This document shows positions 1 to 7,435 of a DNA stretch of 9,657 nt, in pieces. The DNA is from Euryarchaeota archaeon UBA596 (GTDB lineage Archaea > Thermoplasmatota > Poseidoniia > Poseidoniales > Poseidoniaceae), in assembly GCA_002498205.1 (NCBI GenBank), contig DAGQ01000074.1, positions 1 through 9,657 of the forward strand. Reading direction: 5' to 3'. A program made the translations under genes and the position numbers. The notes beneath the pieces are model-generated. The model did not search any database. It was not told the origin of the DNA and was given only the letters and a program-made list of their open reading frames with translations. Position 1 is the stretch's first letter; each line of letters starts with the position of its first letter.

Positions 1-1
1 G

Positions 2-1081
2 ATTCTCGTTGTTGGCGATGTTGGCGATTCCGTAGGTAGTAGAATGATTGGTGGAAGAATCTTGGTTACTGGAAGATGCCCTAAACCAGGAGAAGGCGCT
101 AAAATGACAAATATGTCGAAAAATGAAATTGATAAATTTAATGAGTCTCTAAATGATGACTTACTAAAGATTTCAGACGATGTAGTTTGCATTATTGCAG
201 ATAATTCTTTAGAAGTTATTTCTAAACAACCAAATGAAAAAATTCTAGGGGACTGGTCAGAATTAACGATTGTCCCAGAGGCTGGAAAAAATAGACTTGT
301 TAAAGGCCAAGCATTAGATACAATCGTAGTACTTGGTGGTGATGAGATTCCTAGTTTAGAAAGCAACATAGAAAGCATGGGGTTAGATTTACCACTAATA
401 TTTGAATCTGAAAAATCAATGAAAGATTTCAGCACAATAGTTAATACTAAACCAAAAGATTCAGATTTTTTAATTATTAATGAAGATAATATTCAAAATG
501 CACATAAAGAAATTAAAAATGCAGGAGGAGTAATAATTGATTTGTCTTCAATGCCAACAATGTCTCCACCCTCATTAGATGGATTATTAGTTGCGATTAG
601 AGCAATTAGTACAAGATTAATTCCTATCTTGCTTAAAGATGGTTTGTCAAGAGTAAATAACTTGCATACAAGTGGAAAGAATCACCCAATACAAGGAGTA
701 ATTGTCAATTTATCTGATATTAGTGGCCTACATGCTGCTTCGTGCTTACCAAAAATTGGTCGTTCAATTATTGAAACTAAAATAGATAGTTCAACATGTC
801 CAACATTCATTTCTGTTCCTTGGCAGGTTTCATCTAATGACATCATTATTGCTAGAGGTTGCGGCGCAGCAGGAATCATCTCTAAAGAACACCAAGAGAC
901 GGTAAAAAGTTCAAAAGATATTCATTACGAACTTCGAGGATGGCTAGAAGAACTTGGATTAGATAGTATTGAGAAAATAGAACGTAAACATCTTAGAGCT
1001 AATAGTCATGAAATTGCAGCGCTTAGTGGAATTCGTTTAACAGGGTATGAAAGAGCATTACCAATGTGGTTTAGTCAATGA
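2..1081 (+). CDS. Glutamate-synthase-like protein (GXGXG segment plus degenerate FMN-barrel-like region), 5'-truncated
   Basis: The frame is open from base 2 to the TGA at 1079-1081 (359 codons), so the gene enters from the left. The first in-frame ATG (44) is probably internal, because the codons before it already read as a GXGXG beta-helix turn (GDVGDSVGSRM followed by IGGRI), as in the glutamate synthase C-terminal domain and FwdC. After a linker, the C-terminal half recalls the glutamate synthase FMN TIM barrel: a PPSLDGLLVAI helix (about residues 189-199), NDIIIARGCGAAGII (279-293), and ELRGWLEELGLDSIEKI (310-326), which matches the EEVRELLAxLGxRSLDEL helix after the barrel. The CxxxxxCPVGIAT iron-sulfur motif is absent and glycine-rich FMN loops are hard to find, so catalysis is doubtful. 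GXGXG before the barrel is the reverse of bacterial GltB order. pheT starts 9 nt downstream. Family membership is inferred from pattern similarity; the function is unknown. Confidence 0.55.
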   Translation: MLVVGDVGDSVGSRMIGGRILVTGRCPKPGEGAKMTNMSKNEIDKFNESLNDDLLKISDDVVCIIADNSLEVISKQPNEKILGDWSELTIVPEAGKNRLVKGQALDTIVVLGGDEIPSLESNIESMGLDLPLIFESEKSMKDFSTIVNTKPKDSDFLIINEDNIQNAHKEIKNAGGVIIDLSSMPTMSPPSLDGLLVAIRAISTRLIPILLKDGLSRVNNLHTSGKNHPIQGVIVNLSDISGLHAASCLPKIGRSIIETKIDSSTCPTFISVPWQVSSNDIIIARGCGAAGIISKEHQETVKSSKDIHYELRGWLEELGLDSIEKIERKHLRANSHEIAALSGIRLTGYERALPMWFSQ

Positions 1082-1084
1082 GGA
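1079..1084 (+). promoter_or_regulatory. Ribosome binding site of pheT overlapping the upstream stop codon
   Basis: TGAGGA contains the TGA stop of the upstream gene and lies 6 nt before the pheT ATG at 1091. The GAGG core pairs with the 3' end of archaeal 16S rRNA. The overlap of stop and ribosome binding site supports co-transcription and possibly translational coupling. Confidence 0.6.
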
Positions 1085-1090
1085 ATTAAA

Positions 1091-2851
1091 ATGCCAACTG
1101 TAAAATTTAATCATTCTGATCTTGCTAAAATCCAAACTCGATTTGGAGTAGAATATTCAAAAAAACTTCTAAATGATTTTGGAGACATTGGATGTTCTGT
1201 TGAAGAAAATGATGACAATGAAATTGAAATTGAAATTTTTCCAGATAGGGCAGATTTACTATCTCCTGGGACATTAGCACATGCATCTAGAACCTTTCTT
1301 CATGGACATAAATCAAATCCTCACCTTGAGATTAAATCTAGTGGAATTTCATTAGATGTTGATGCATCATTAAGAGATGTAAGGCCAGTAATCTATGCAG
1401 CAGTTGTTAGAAATGTAAATACGGGCGAAAACCCTGAAGAAATTAATGAGTTCATTCAAACAATTATGGACCATCAAGAAAAATTACATTTCTCATTAGG
1501 GAAGAGAAGATCAAAGGCATCAATAGGAGTACATGATTTTTCTGAATTAAAACCAAATTTTAAAGTGATTACTGTTGATGAAAATTTTGAATTCATTCCA
1601 TTAGCGATGAATGAAAAAATGAAGATTAAAGAAATTCTTTCAGAACATCCAAAAGGTGTTGACTACGCACATTTACTTGAGAAGGTAGAAAAATATCCTG
1701 TAATAATTGATGGAAATGATGCCGTATTATCATTTCCTCCAATCATCAATGGAAATCACACCACAGTCAAAAATTCAACGAAGGATTTCTTTATTGATGT
1801 CACAGGATGGGATCCTCGGGCGTGTGAGTGCTGTCTTTTACTCGTATGTTTAGAATTAGCAGCCAGAGGAGGAGAAATCCAAAGTGTTGAAATTAATGAT
1901 TGTGAAAAAAGAAATATAATAACTCCAAATGGTAAAGCCATAAAACACGAATTAACTGAGAGACTATTAAAATCAATGCTAGGTAAAGATTTCAGCGAAG
2001 AAGAATTGTCAAAAGCGATTAACAGGATGGGTGGAACATATCTAGGGAAACATGAAGCGCCATCTAATTCTCTAGAAAAATCTAACAAAATGAGTGATAT
2101 CATATTAGGAGACAAAATAATTGAGATTGAAATGCCAAGATGGCGTTTTGACATATTACATCCTATTGATTTAGTTGAGGAAATAGCAATAGGACATGGC
2201 TATGAAGACCTTGGAAAGGATGTACCAAAAACACCATTATCAGGTTCCCAATTAAGTTCATCTAACTTTACTAGAAGACTTACAAATTGTTTGCAAGGAC
2301 TAGGATTACAACAAATTACAAGTCTCACACTTTCTAATGAAAATGACCAATTTAATTATGTAAGGTGGAATGAAAAAGAAATCGCCACCATTCTTGCAAA
2401 TCCAATTACAGTTGATCATACGTTACTAAGAACAAATTTACTGCCTGGTTTACTAAGATTACTAAATGCAAATAAACATAATGAATTACCTCAAAGGATA
2501 TATGAATTAGGAGAAGTAGTAAGAAATCATTCTAATGAAACTCATGCTTCATGGTTAATTGCGTCTCCCTCTGGAGGATTTGCAGAGGGAAGAGGAATGT
2601 TACAAGCTATTATGAGAGATATGGCACTAGATAAATTCAATATTCACTATGAACTTAAAGAAACTGAAGAAAATCATGGACCTTGGTTAAAAGGAAGGGG
2701 AGCGGAAATTATTGTTTCAGGAGTGAAAGTCGGAGAAATTGGAGAAATTGATCCCCATATTTCTAAAAACTTTGAATTAAGTGTTCCGATTCATGGCGCA
2801 GAGTTATTTCTCGATAGGCTTAAAGAATTAGTACAAGACCCTGTTCATTAA
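1091..2851 (+). CDS. pheT: Phenylalanine--tRNA ligase beta subunit, archaeal type
   Basis: This is the beta chain of the cytosolic (alpha-beta)2 enzyme that charges tRNA-Phe. Its 586 residues fit the archaeal/eukaryotic form, which lacks the N-terminal EMAP and C-terminal anticodon domains of the roughly 800-residue bacterial chain. Seen in order: an N-terminal module ending in the family FPDRADLLSP motif (50-59); the B3/B4 editing region with IMDHQEKLHFSLGKRR (125-140), IGVHD (145-149) and SFPPIINGNHT (214-224); a B5-like region (about 275-375) ending in RWRFDILHPIDLVEEIAIGH (350-369); and the catalytic-like core with LLRTNLLPGLLRLL (445-458), NKHNELPQRIYELGEVV (461-477) and GEIGEIDPHI (548-557). 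The start is set by the ribosome binding site and the typical MPTV opening. The alpha-subunit gene pheS is not next to it in this window. A cysteine cluster at residues 245-253 is unusual for the family. Confidence 0.96.
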   Translation: MPTVKFNHSDLAKIQTRFGVEYSKKLLNDFGDIGCSVEENDDNEIEIEIFPDRADLLSPGTLAHASRTFLHGHKSNPHLEIKSSGISLDVDASLRDVRPVIYAAVVRNVNTGENPEEINEFIQTIMDHQEKLHFSLGKRRSKASIGVHDFSELKPNFKVITVDENFEFIPLAMNEKMKIKEILSEHPKGVDYAHLLEKVEKYPVIIDGNDAVLSFPPIINGNHTTVKNSTKDFFIDVTGWDPRACECCLLLVCLELAARGGEIQSVEINDCEKRNIITPNGKAIKHELTERLLKSMLGKDFSEEELSKAINRMGGTYLGKHEAPSNSLEKSNKMSDIILGDKIIEIEMPRWRFDILHPIDLVEEIAIGHGYEDLGKDVPKTPLSGSQLSSSNFTRRLTNCLQGLGLQQITSLTLSNENDQFNYVRWNEKEIATILANPITVDHTLLRTNLLPGLLRLLNANKHNELPQRIYELGEVVRNHSNETHASWLIASPSGGFAEGRGMLQAIMRDMALDKFNIHYELKETEENHGPWLKGRGAEIIVSGVKVGEIGEIDPHISKNFELSVPIHGAELFLDRLKELVQDPVH

Positions 2852-2881
2852 ACTTTGAGTGAAAAATAGTTTAGAGTAAAT

Positions 2882-2899
2882 ATGCTAGGAAGTATGTGA
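2882..2899 (+). other. Five-codon upstream reading frame (MLGSM-stop) overlapping the next gene start
   Basis: ATG at 2882 opens a five-codon frame whose TGA (2897-2899) overlaps the GTG start (2896-2898) of the following gene in a GTGA arrangement. Such 4-nt overlaps are common between translationally coupled archaeal genes. It has no clear ribosome binding site of its own and may be chance. Nothing shows that it is translated. Confidence 0.25.
2887..2892 (+). promoter_or_regulatory. Probable ribosome binding site for the GTG-initiated exported protein
   Basis: AGGAAG lies 3 nt before the GTG at 2896. It is a partial Shine-Dalgarno match at short spacing. It supports GTG 2896 over the in-frame ATG at 2938, which would remove most of the signal peptide. 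The ATG at 2894 cannot be the start because it is followed at once by TGA. Confidence 0.4.
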
Positions 2900-4893
2900 G
2901 CCGATTTTCTATCATCACAATTTTGATAGCTTGCCTAATGTTATTACCTACAGCTTCAAATGCTGAAGAACCATCAAAAGATTTAGAAATTGAGTGGGAA
3001 AATTCTGGTGAAATTACCTTTCTTGTTCCTAGTGAACAATGGATTCAATTTAGTATTGGCATTAACAGTACATCCTCCAATTCACAATCAATTGCTATAG
3101 AAATTATCGGAGAAACAAATTGGGGCATAAACCAAAGTAAATTTATAATTGAAGATACAGAAATATCTAATCAAGATTCTTTTGAATTAGATTCTAATGA
3201 ATTTACAAACATCACTGTTAAAATCTATATTCCCGAGATTGAAAATGGCCTTCCACAAGCCAATATTGAATACCCATTCCAACTAAAATTATCTAATTCT
3301 ACAGAATCATATGAAATATGGAATTATGCAATTTCAATTTTACCAAAATACTCTCTAACAATTGATGAGATAATTGAAGAAGATACTATTGAACCTCTAG
3401 GAAATAAAATTCATGAAATAAAAATAAGAAATTCGGGAAATATTCAAACAAGTTTTGTTACAGAAATTTCACCCATAGGAGATGACGGAAATATCATATT
3501 TAAAAATGAAAGTAATAGATTTGAAGAAGCAGGTTGGGATGCCACACTTTCTGGCTGGATTGAGGCAAGTTCATTAGAGCCTAATGAAAGTGCAACTCTG
3601 AAAATTACATTTAATTCTCCTTATACTCCAGAAGGTAATTTATCAATATCATTACAAATTAATTCCACCCTAGGAGGAATCAAAGAAAATATTATACTTA
3701 ATACTTCAATTTCAACCATTAAAAGTTCAAAAATAGATATAGAGGATACAAATTGTAATGAATTGATTTTGAATAAAAATTGCAAATTAAATCTCAAAAT
3801 TACCAATACAGGAAATTATAGAGAATATATTCAAAATACAAACTGTACTACAAACTCAGATTATATAATTTTTAATAATTCCCAAGAAGATGAATTAAAT
3901 CAAATTACCTTTTCAGATGTAACATACAATACAGAGTTATTAGAACCACTTGAATTCAAATTAATAGAATTTGAAATTTCGTTAAATTCTGAAATTAAGA
4001 TGATTAATGCTGGAACAATAATTTCAATTAATTGTAATTATTACAATAACGAGCTAGAAATTATAGATTCGGAAAATTTGAACTTGATTATAGGGACTTA
4101 TTTAGAAATACAGATTATCAATGTAACATCTTGGGTTGAAGATGAGAGTCTGTATCTTTCAATAATTCTTGAGAATTCAGGAAATTTACCTGAAAGTTTT
4201 AGCATAGGAGTAAGTGTAAGTCATGAAGTGCCACATGGATTAATTCCTGTTGAAGATTCAATTTATGATGAAAATTCCTCAAGAATTAGAGGATTTGATT
4301 TATCCGAAATTCTACCTGAAGAAAATATAAACATCACAGGTTGGATGAACTTCCCAGAATCAAATATTGAAAATGAGCCGTTTTGGATTTCAATAGAAGT
4401 TACAACATATTCAGATTCATTCGAAAATAATTGGCAAGAAAATTGGTGGATTGAGGGAACTGGGTCTGAAAAAATTTCAAATAACCCCAACAATCAAAAT
4501 TCAAATTTTATTTCCTTATTAAACAAATTTAATGAATATGGATTTTCGATTTTATCAGGTTTTATTGCGATTATAATGATTTTTCAAGCACTAAGAATTC
4601 GATCTAACAAAAAAACCCAAGAAGAAAGAACAAATGAAAATAAGAATGAAGATTGGATGTCTACATTTCACGAAAAAAAGGATGAAATAATTGATATTTC
4701 GTCACCTACGACTAGTAAAAATGACTTTGAAAAAATGTTTTCTGAAAAAGGCGGAAATAAAGTATTCAATGAAATAGACATACCAAACAAAGACATTTTA
4801 AATGATGCAAACGATAAAATAAATTTGAAAAATGAACATAATAGTATTCAATCATATGACAATAATTCTGACGATTCGGAATATGACTTTTAG
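2896..4893 (+). CDS. Exported single-pass membrane protein with repeated beta-sandwich-like domains, function unknown
   Basis: No catalytic family is recognised. The 665-residue product opens with a signal peptide (basic R3, hydrophobic 5-18, likely cleavage after SNA at 21-23). A roughly 520-residue extracellular region rich in Asn, Ser, Ile and Glu follows, then one transmembrane helix (about 549-567) and a charged cytoplasmic tail of about 95 residues starting RIRSNKK. Three copies of N-S/T-G-N at 179-182, 304-307 and 427-430, spaced 125 and 123 residues, lie in stretches like IRNSGNIQTSFVTEI and LENSGNLPESFSIGV. This recalls NEW3/CARDB-type immunoglobulin-like repeats of archaeal surface proteins. 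About 14 N-X-S/T sequons are visible, so N-glycosylation is plausible. Four extracellular cysteines (287, 296, 317, 380) sit around the second repeat. It starts at GTG 44 nt after pheT and ends 8 nt before rnhB, so it is probably co-transcribed with them. A surface role is inferred from topology. Confidence 0.85.
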   Translation: MSRFSIITILIACLMLLPTASNAEEPSKDLEIEWENSGEITFLVPSEQWIQFSIGINSTSSNSQSIAIEIIGETNWGINQSKFIIEDTEISNQDSFELDSNEFTNITVKIYIPEIENGLPQANIEYPFQLKLSNSTESYEIWNYAISILPKYSLTIDEIIEEDTIEPLGNKIHEIKIRNSGNIQTSFVTEISPIGDDGNIIFKNESNRFEEAGWDATLSGWIEASSLEPNESATLKITFNSPYTPEGNLSISLQINSTLGGIKENIILNTSISTIKSSKIDIEDTNCNELILNKNCKLNLKITNTGNYREYIQNTNCTTNSDYIIFNNSQEDELNQITFSDVTYNTELLEPLEFKLIEFEISLNSEIKMINAGTIISINCNYYNNELEIIDSENLNLIIGTYLEIQIINVTSWVEDESLYLSIILENSGNLPESFSIGVSVSHEVPHGLIPVEDSIYDENSSRIRGFDLSEILPEENINITGWMNFPESNIENEPFWISIEVTTYSDSFENNWQENWWIEGTGSEKISNNPNNQNSNFISLLNKFNEYGFSILSGFIAIIMIFQALRIRSNKKTQEERTNENKNEDWMSTFHEKKDEIIDISSPTTSKNDFEKMFSEKGGNKVFNEIDIPNKDILNDANDKINLKNEHNSIQSYDNNSDDSEYDF

Positions 4894-4901
4894 GTGTAAA
4901 T

Positions 4902-5645
4902 ATGTATCATATTGGAGTTGATGAAGCAGGAAGAGGTCCAATGATAGGGCCATTAGTTGTGACTGCTATTGCAATTCCTAAAGATGATCTTCTAATACTC
5001 GATGAACACAATATCACTGATTCAAAAAAATTGAGTCCAAAAAATAGAGAAATTGCATTCAAATTGATTAATAAATATTCTAAAGAAAGAAATTGGAAAA
5101 TCCATACTACGATTTGTAATGCGATTGATATTGATTTAGCCATGGAAACTACAAATTTGAATGTTCTTGAAACTGAACTTTTTGCAAACACAATAAATAA
5201 TTTGGATTTAAACATAGAAATGAATGGGAAAATAATTTTAGATGCATGCGATGTAAATGAAGAACGATTTGGAAATAGAGTTTCGGAAAAAATAAGAAAT
5301 TGGCCGTGGAATTCATGGGATTTAATTAGTATCCATAAAGCAGATACAATCCATAGAATTGTTGGAGCTGCAAGCATTATTGCTAAAGTTACTCGAGACA
5401 AAATCATCAAAGAAATTGAAAATGAGACGAATATTGAGATTGGTTCTGGATACCCATCAGACCCTAAAAGTAAACTAGCATTATTCGAATTATGCAAAGA
5501 TGAGTTACCACACAGTTGTTTAAGATGGAATTGGTCAAGTATCCGTAAACACTGGATTACAACTAAAAATTCTAACCCACCTAAAAGAGATTATAAAAAT
5601 TCTAATTGGGAACATGCGAATCAACATCGATTAAGTGAATTTTGA
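4902..5645 (+). CDS. rnhB: Ribonuclease HII
   Basis: RNase HII cuts the RNA strand of RNA/DNA hybrids, removing primers and misincorporated ribonucleotides in the cytoplasm. The N-terminus carries the signature GVDEAGRGPMIGPLVV (5-20) with catalytic D7 and E8 and the G-R-G loop (10-12) that reads the RNA-DNA junction. The third acid is D114 in ILDACDVN and the fourth D148 in HKADTIHRIVGAASIIAKVTRD (145-166). Tyr184 in GSGYPSDPKS matches the conserved junction-sensing tyrosine. At 247 residues it is somewhat longer than the usual 200-230. The extra length is a basic, Asn-rich tail after about residue 215 that may be disordered or mimic the PCNA-binding tails of other archaeal RNases HII, although no clear PIP box is visible. 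An AGGTG ribosome binding site (4892-4896) overlaps the preceding stop codon region. gltX follows on the same strand. Confidence 0.95.
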   Translation: MYHIGVDEAGRGPMIGPLVVTAIAIPKDDLLILDEHNITDSKKLSPKNREIAFKLINKYSKERNWKIHTTICNAIDIDLAMETTNLNVLETELFANTINNLDLNIEMNGKIILDACDVNEERFGNRVSEKIRNWPWNSWDLISIHKADTIHRIVGAASIIAKVTRDKIIKEIENETNIEIGSGYPSDPKSKLALFELCKDELPHSCLRWNWSSIRKHWITTKNSNPPKRDYKNSNWEHANQHRLSEF

Positions 5646-5653
5646 ATATATCA
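5644..5653 (+). promoter_or_regulatory. Possible TATA element for gltX
   Basis: GAATATATCA lies about 40-49 nt before the preferred gltX start at 5693, just after the rnhB stop. A TATA box here would put transcription start roughly 20 nt before the ATG. In AT-rich DNA such matches occur by chance, so support is weak. Confidence 0.25.
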
Positions 5654-5692
5654 AGCGCCCATTTGAATAATAAGTTCTTAGTGGAACGTACA

Positions 5693-7435
5693 ATGTCTTG
5701 GGTGCCTGACTCAGAATTGGAAAAAAAAATTTATTATTTAGCAATTCAAAATTCACTACAATATGAGGGCCAAGGGCAATTATCTTCAGTAATGGGTAAA
5801 GTAATGGGGACTTATCCTGAAGCAAGGCCATATGCTAAAGATTTAACTTTAATAATTAAAAAATTTGTTGAAGAAGCAAATGATTTAGCAAATAAACAAG
5901 GGCTTGAACACTTAAAAAATATCCTTGAAGAAAATGCACCAAATCTACTAGAAAGAAAAATTAAAGAAAAAAGAATTGGGCTACCAGATTTAAAAAATGC
6001 CATTCAAGGTGACGTAGTATTAAGATTCGCACCTAATCCAAATGGCCCTTTGTCATTTGGACATTCACGCGGAATTATAATAAATAGTGAATACGCTAAA
6101 AGATACGAAGGAAAATGGATCTTAAGATTTGATGATACTGATACTGTAAGAAAACCACCCCTGCCTAGTGCTTACAAATCAATCCAAGAAGAAGTAGAAT
6201 GGCTTACAGGAAAACCTGCTGATAAAATAGTAATTGCATCTGACAGAATTGAAACATATTACAAATATGCATCAGAATTAATCAGCAAAGGTGGTGCATA
6301 TATTTGTACACTTAGTGCAGAGGATTTTAGAGAATTTAGGCAAACAAAATCTAATTCACCAGATAGAAATCGTTCTCCCGAAGAAAATTTAAAATTATGG
6401 GAGAAAATGCTAAATGGCGATTTTAAACCAGGAGAAGCAGTTGTCCGAATAAAAACCGACATGACATTACCGAACCCTGCATTAAGAGACTGGCCTGCTC
6501 TAAGAATACAAGATACTGAAAACAATCCACACCCAAGAGAAAATATAAAATCAAAATACAAAGTTTGGCCTTTACTTGATTTCCAAAGTGGTGTTGAGGA
6601 TCATTTGCAAGGAGTTACACACATAATTAGAGGTAAAGATCTAATGGATTCAACAAGAAAGCAAACATTACTTTACGAGTATTTTGGTTGGAAATACCCA
6701 GAAACTGTTTACTGGGGGAGAGTAAAAATTCATGAATTTGGGGGTTTTTCAACATCTGGGATGCGTAATGATATTGAACAAGGAAAATATTCAGATTGGG
6801 ATGACCCAAGACTACCTACACTCGCAAGTATGCAAAGGAGAGGTTTTTCATCAGAAGCATTACGTAATTTCTGGATTGAATTAGCATTAACACAAAAAGA
6901 TATTTCGGCTTCAATGGCAACAATATATTCACATAATGTAAAAGTCATTGATGAAACATCACCAAGATTATTTTTTGTAAAAAACCCCCTCCGCTTCGAA
7001 CTAAGAGAGGGAGAAGAAAAAATACCATCTGAATTCAAAACACAAATTCATCCCGAAGATGAAAGTTTAGGTTATAGAATATGGAAACTACCTATAAAAA
7101 ATAATACTATTTACATTGAAAGTGATGATTTGGAACTTGCAAAGAAAAATAATAATAAAATTAGACTAAAAGATTTCGCAGACATCCAAATTAAAGATGA
7201 TATTGCATCGATAATTAGTTTAAATCCAACTGAAAAATTACCAATAATCCATTGGCTTAATTCAGAAAATTCACACGATGCAACATTAGAAATTACTAAT
7301 GATAATAAAATAGAATTAATTAAAGGAAAATTAGAAAATTTTTCAAATATAAAAATTAATGATACTGTTCAATTAGAACGCATAGGTTATGCTAAAATTG
7401 AAAATAAAAACGAACTTGTTTTCATTCACAATTAA
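5693..7435 (+). CDS. gltX: Glutamate--tRNA ligase, archaeal (GlnRS-like) type
   Basis: This cytoplasmic class Ic enzyme activates glutamate and loads it on tRNA-Glu. In most archaea it also mischarges tRNA-Gln for later amidation by GatDE; whether this copy does so cannot be read from the sequence. I prefer ATG 5693 (580 residues). TTG 5642 and GTG 5681 are in frame, but homology to archaeal enzymes begins near SELEKKIYYLAIQNSLQYEG. Counting from 5693: a helical archaeal N-terminal extension with VMGKVMG (33-39); the HIGH-equivalent PNPNGPLSFGHSRG (114-127); the LRFDDTD strand (144-150); DHLQGVTHIIRGKDL (303-317); the KMSKS-equivalent FSTSGMR (352-358), which lacks the lysine seen in many homologues; the family motif WDDPRLPTL (369-377); and a beta-rich C-terminal anticodon-binding domain (about 410-580). 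The stop codon overlaps that of the convergent CBS gene. An A9 run (5721-5729) lies within Glu-Lys-Lys codons. Confidence 0.95.
   Translation: MSWVPDSELEKKIYYLAIQNSLQYEGQGQLSSVMGKVMGTYPEARPYAKDLTLIIKKFVEEANDLANKQGLEHLKNILEENAPNLLERKIKEKRIGLPDLKNAIQGDVVLRFAPNPNGPLSFGHSRGIIINSEYAKRYEGKWILRFDDTDTVRKPPLPSAYKSIQEEVEWLTGKPADKIVIASDRIETYYKYASELISKGGAYICTLSAEDFREFRQTKSNSPDRNRSPEENLKLWEKMLNGDFKPGEAVVRIKTDMTLPNPALRDWPALRIQDTENNPHPRENIKSKYKVWPLLDFQSGVEDHLQGVTHIIRGKDLMDSTRKQTLLYEYFGWKYPETVYWGRVKIHEFGGFSTSGMRNDIEQGKYSDWDDPRLPTLASMQRRGFSSEALRNFWIELALTQKDISASMATIYSHNVKVIDETSPRLFFVKNPLRFELREGEEKIPSEFKTQIHPEDESLGYRIWKLPIKNNTIYIESDDLELAKKNNNKIRLKDFADIQIKDDIASIISLNPTEKLPIIHWLNSENSHDATLEITNDNKIELIKGKLENFSNIKINDTVQLERIGYAKIENKNELVFIHN

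Noticed and set aside
1756..2154. Minus-strand open frame opposite the middle of pheT
   Set aside because: It lies wholly inside a well-supported pheT region and has no family motif or ribosome binding site.
4907..5497. Long open frame on the minus strand opposite rnhB (196 codons)
   Set aside because: It mirrors the rnhB coding strand, is rich in Ser, Phe and Ile with no coherent domain, and rnhB itself carries all RNase HII catalytic residues.
5721..5729. A9 run near the start of gltX as a programmed frameshift site
   Set aside because: The zero frame continues intact through a full-length, motif-complete GluRS; no alternative frame gives a plausible product. It is explained by Glu/Lys codons in AT-rich DNA.
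6981..7015. CCCCCTCC and GAGAGGGAG inside gltX as a possible hairpin
   Set aside because: Pairing is short and imperfect, the stretch is coding, and no U-run follows, so it does not look like a terminator or structured RNA.
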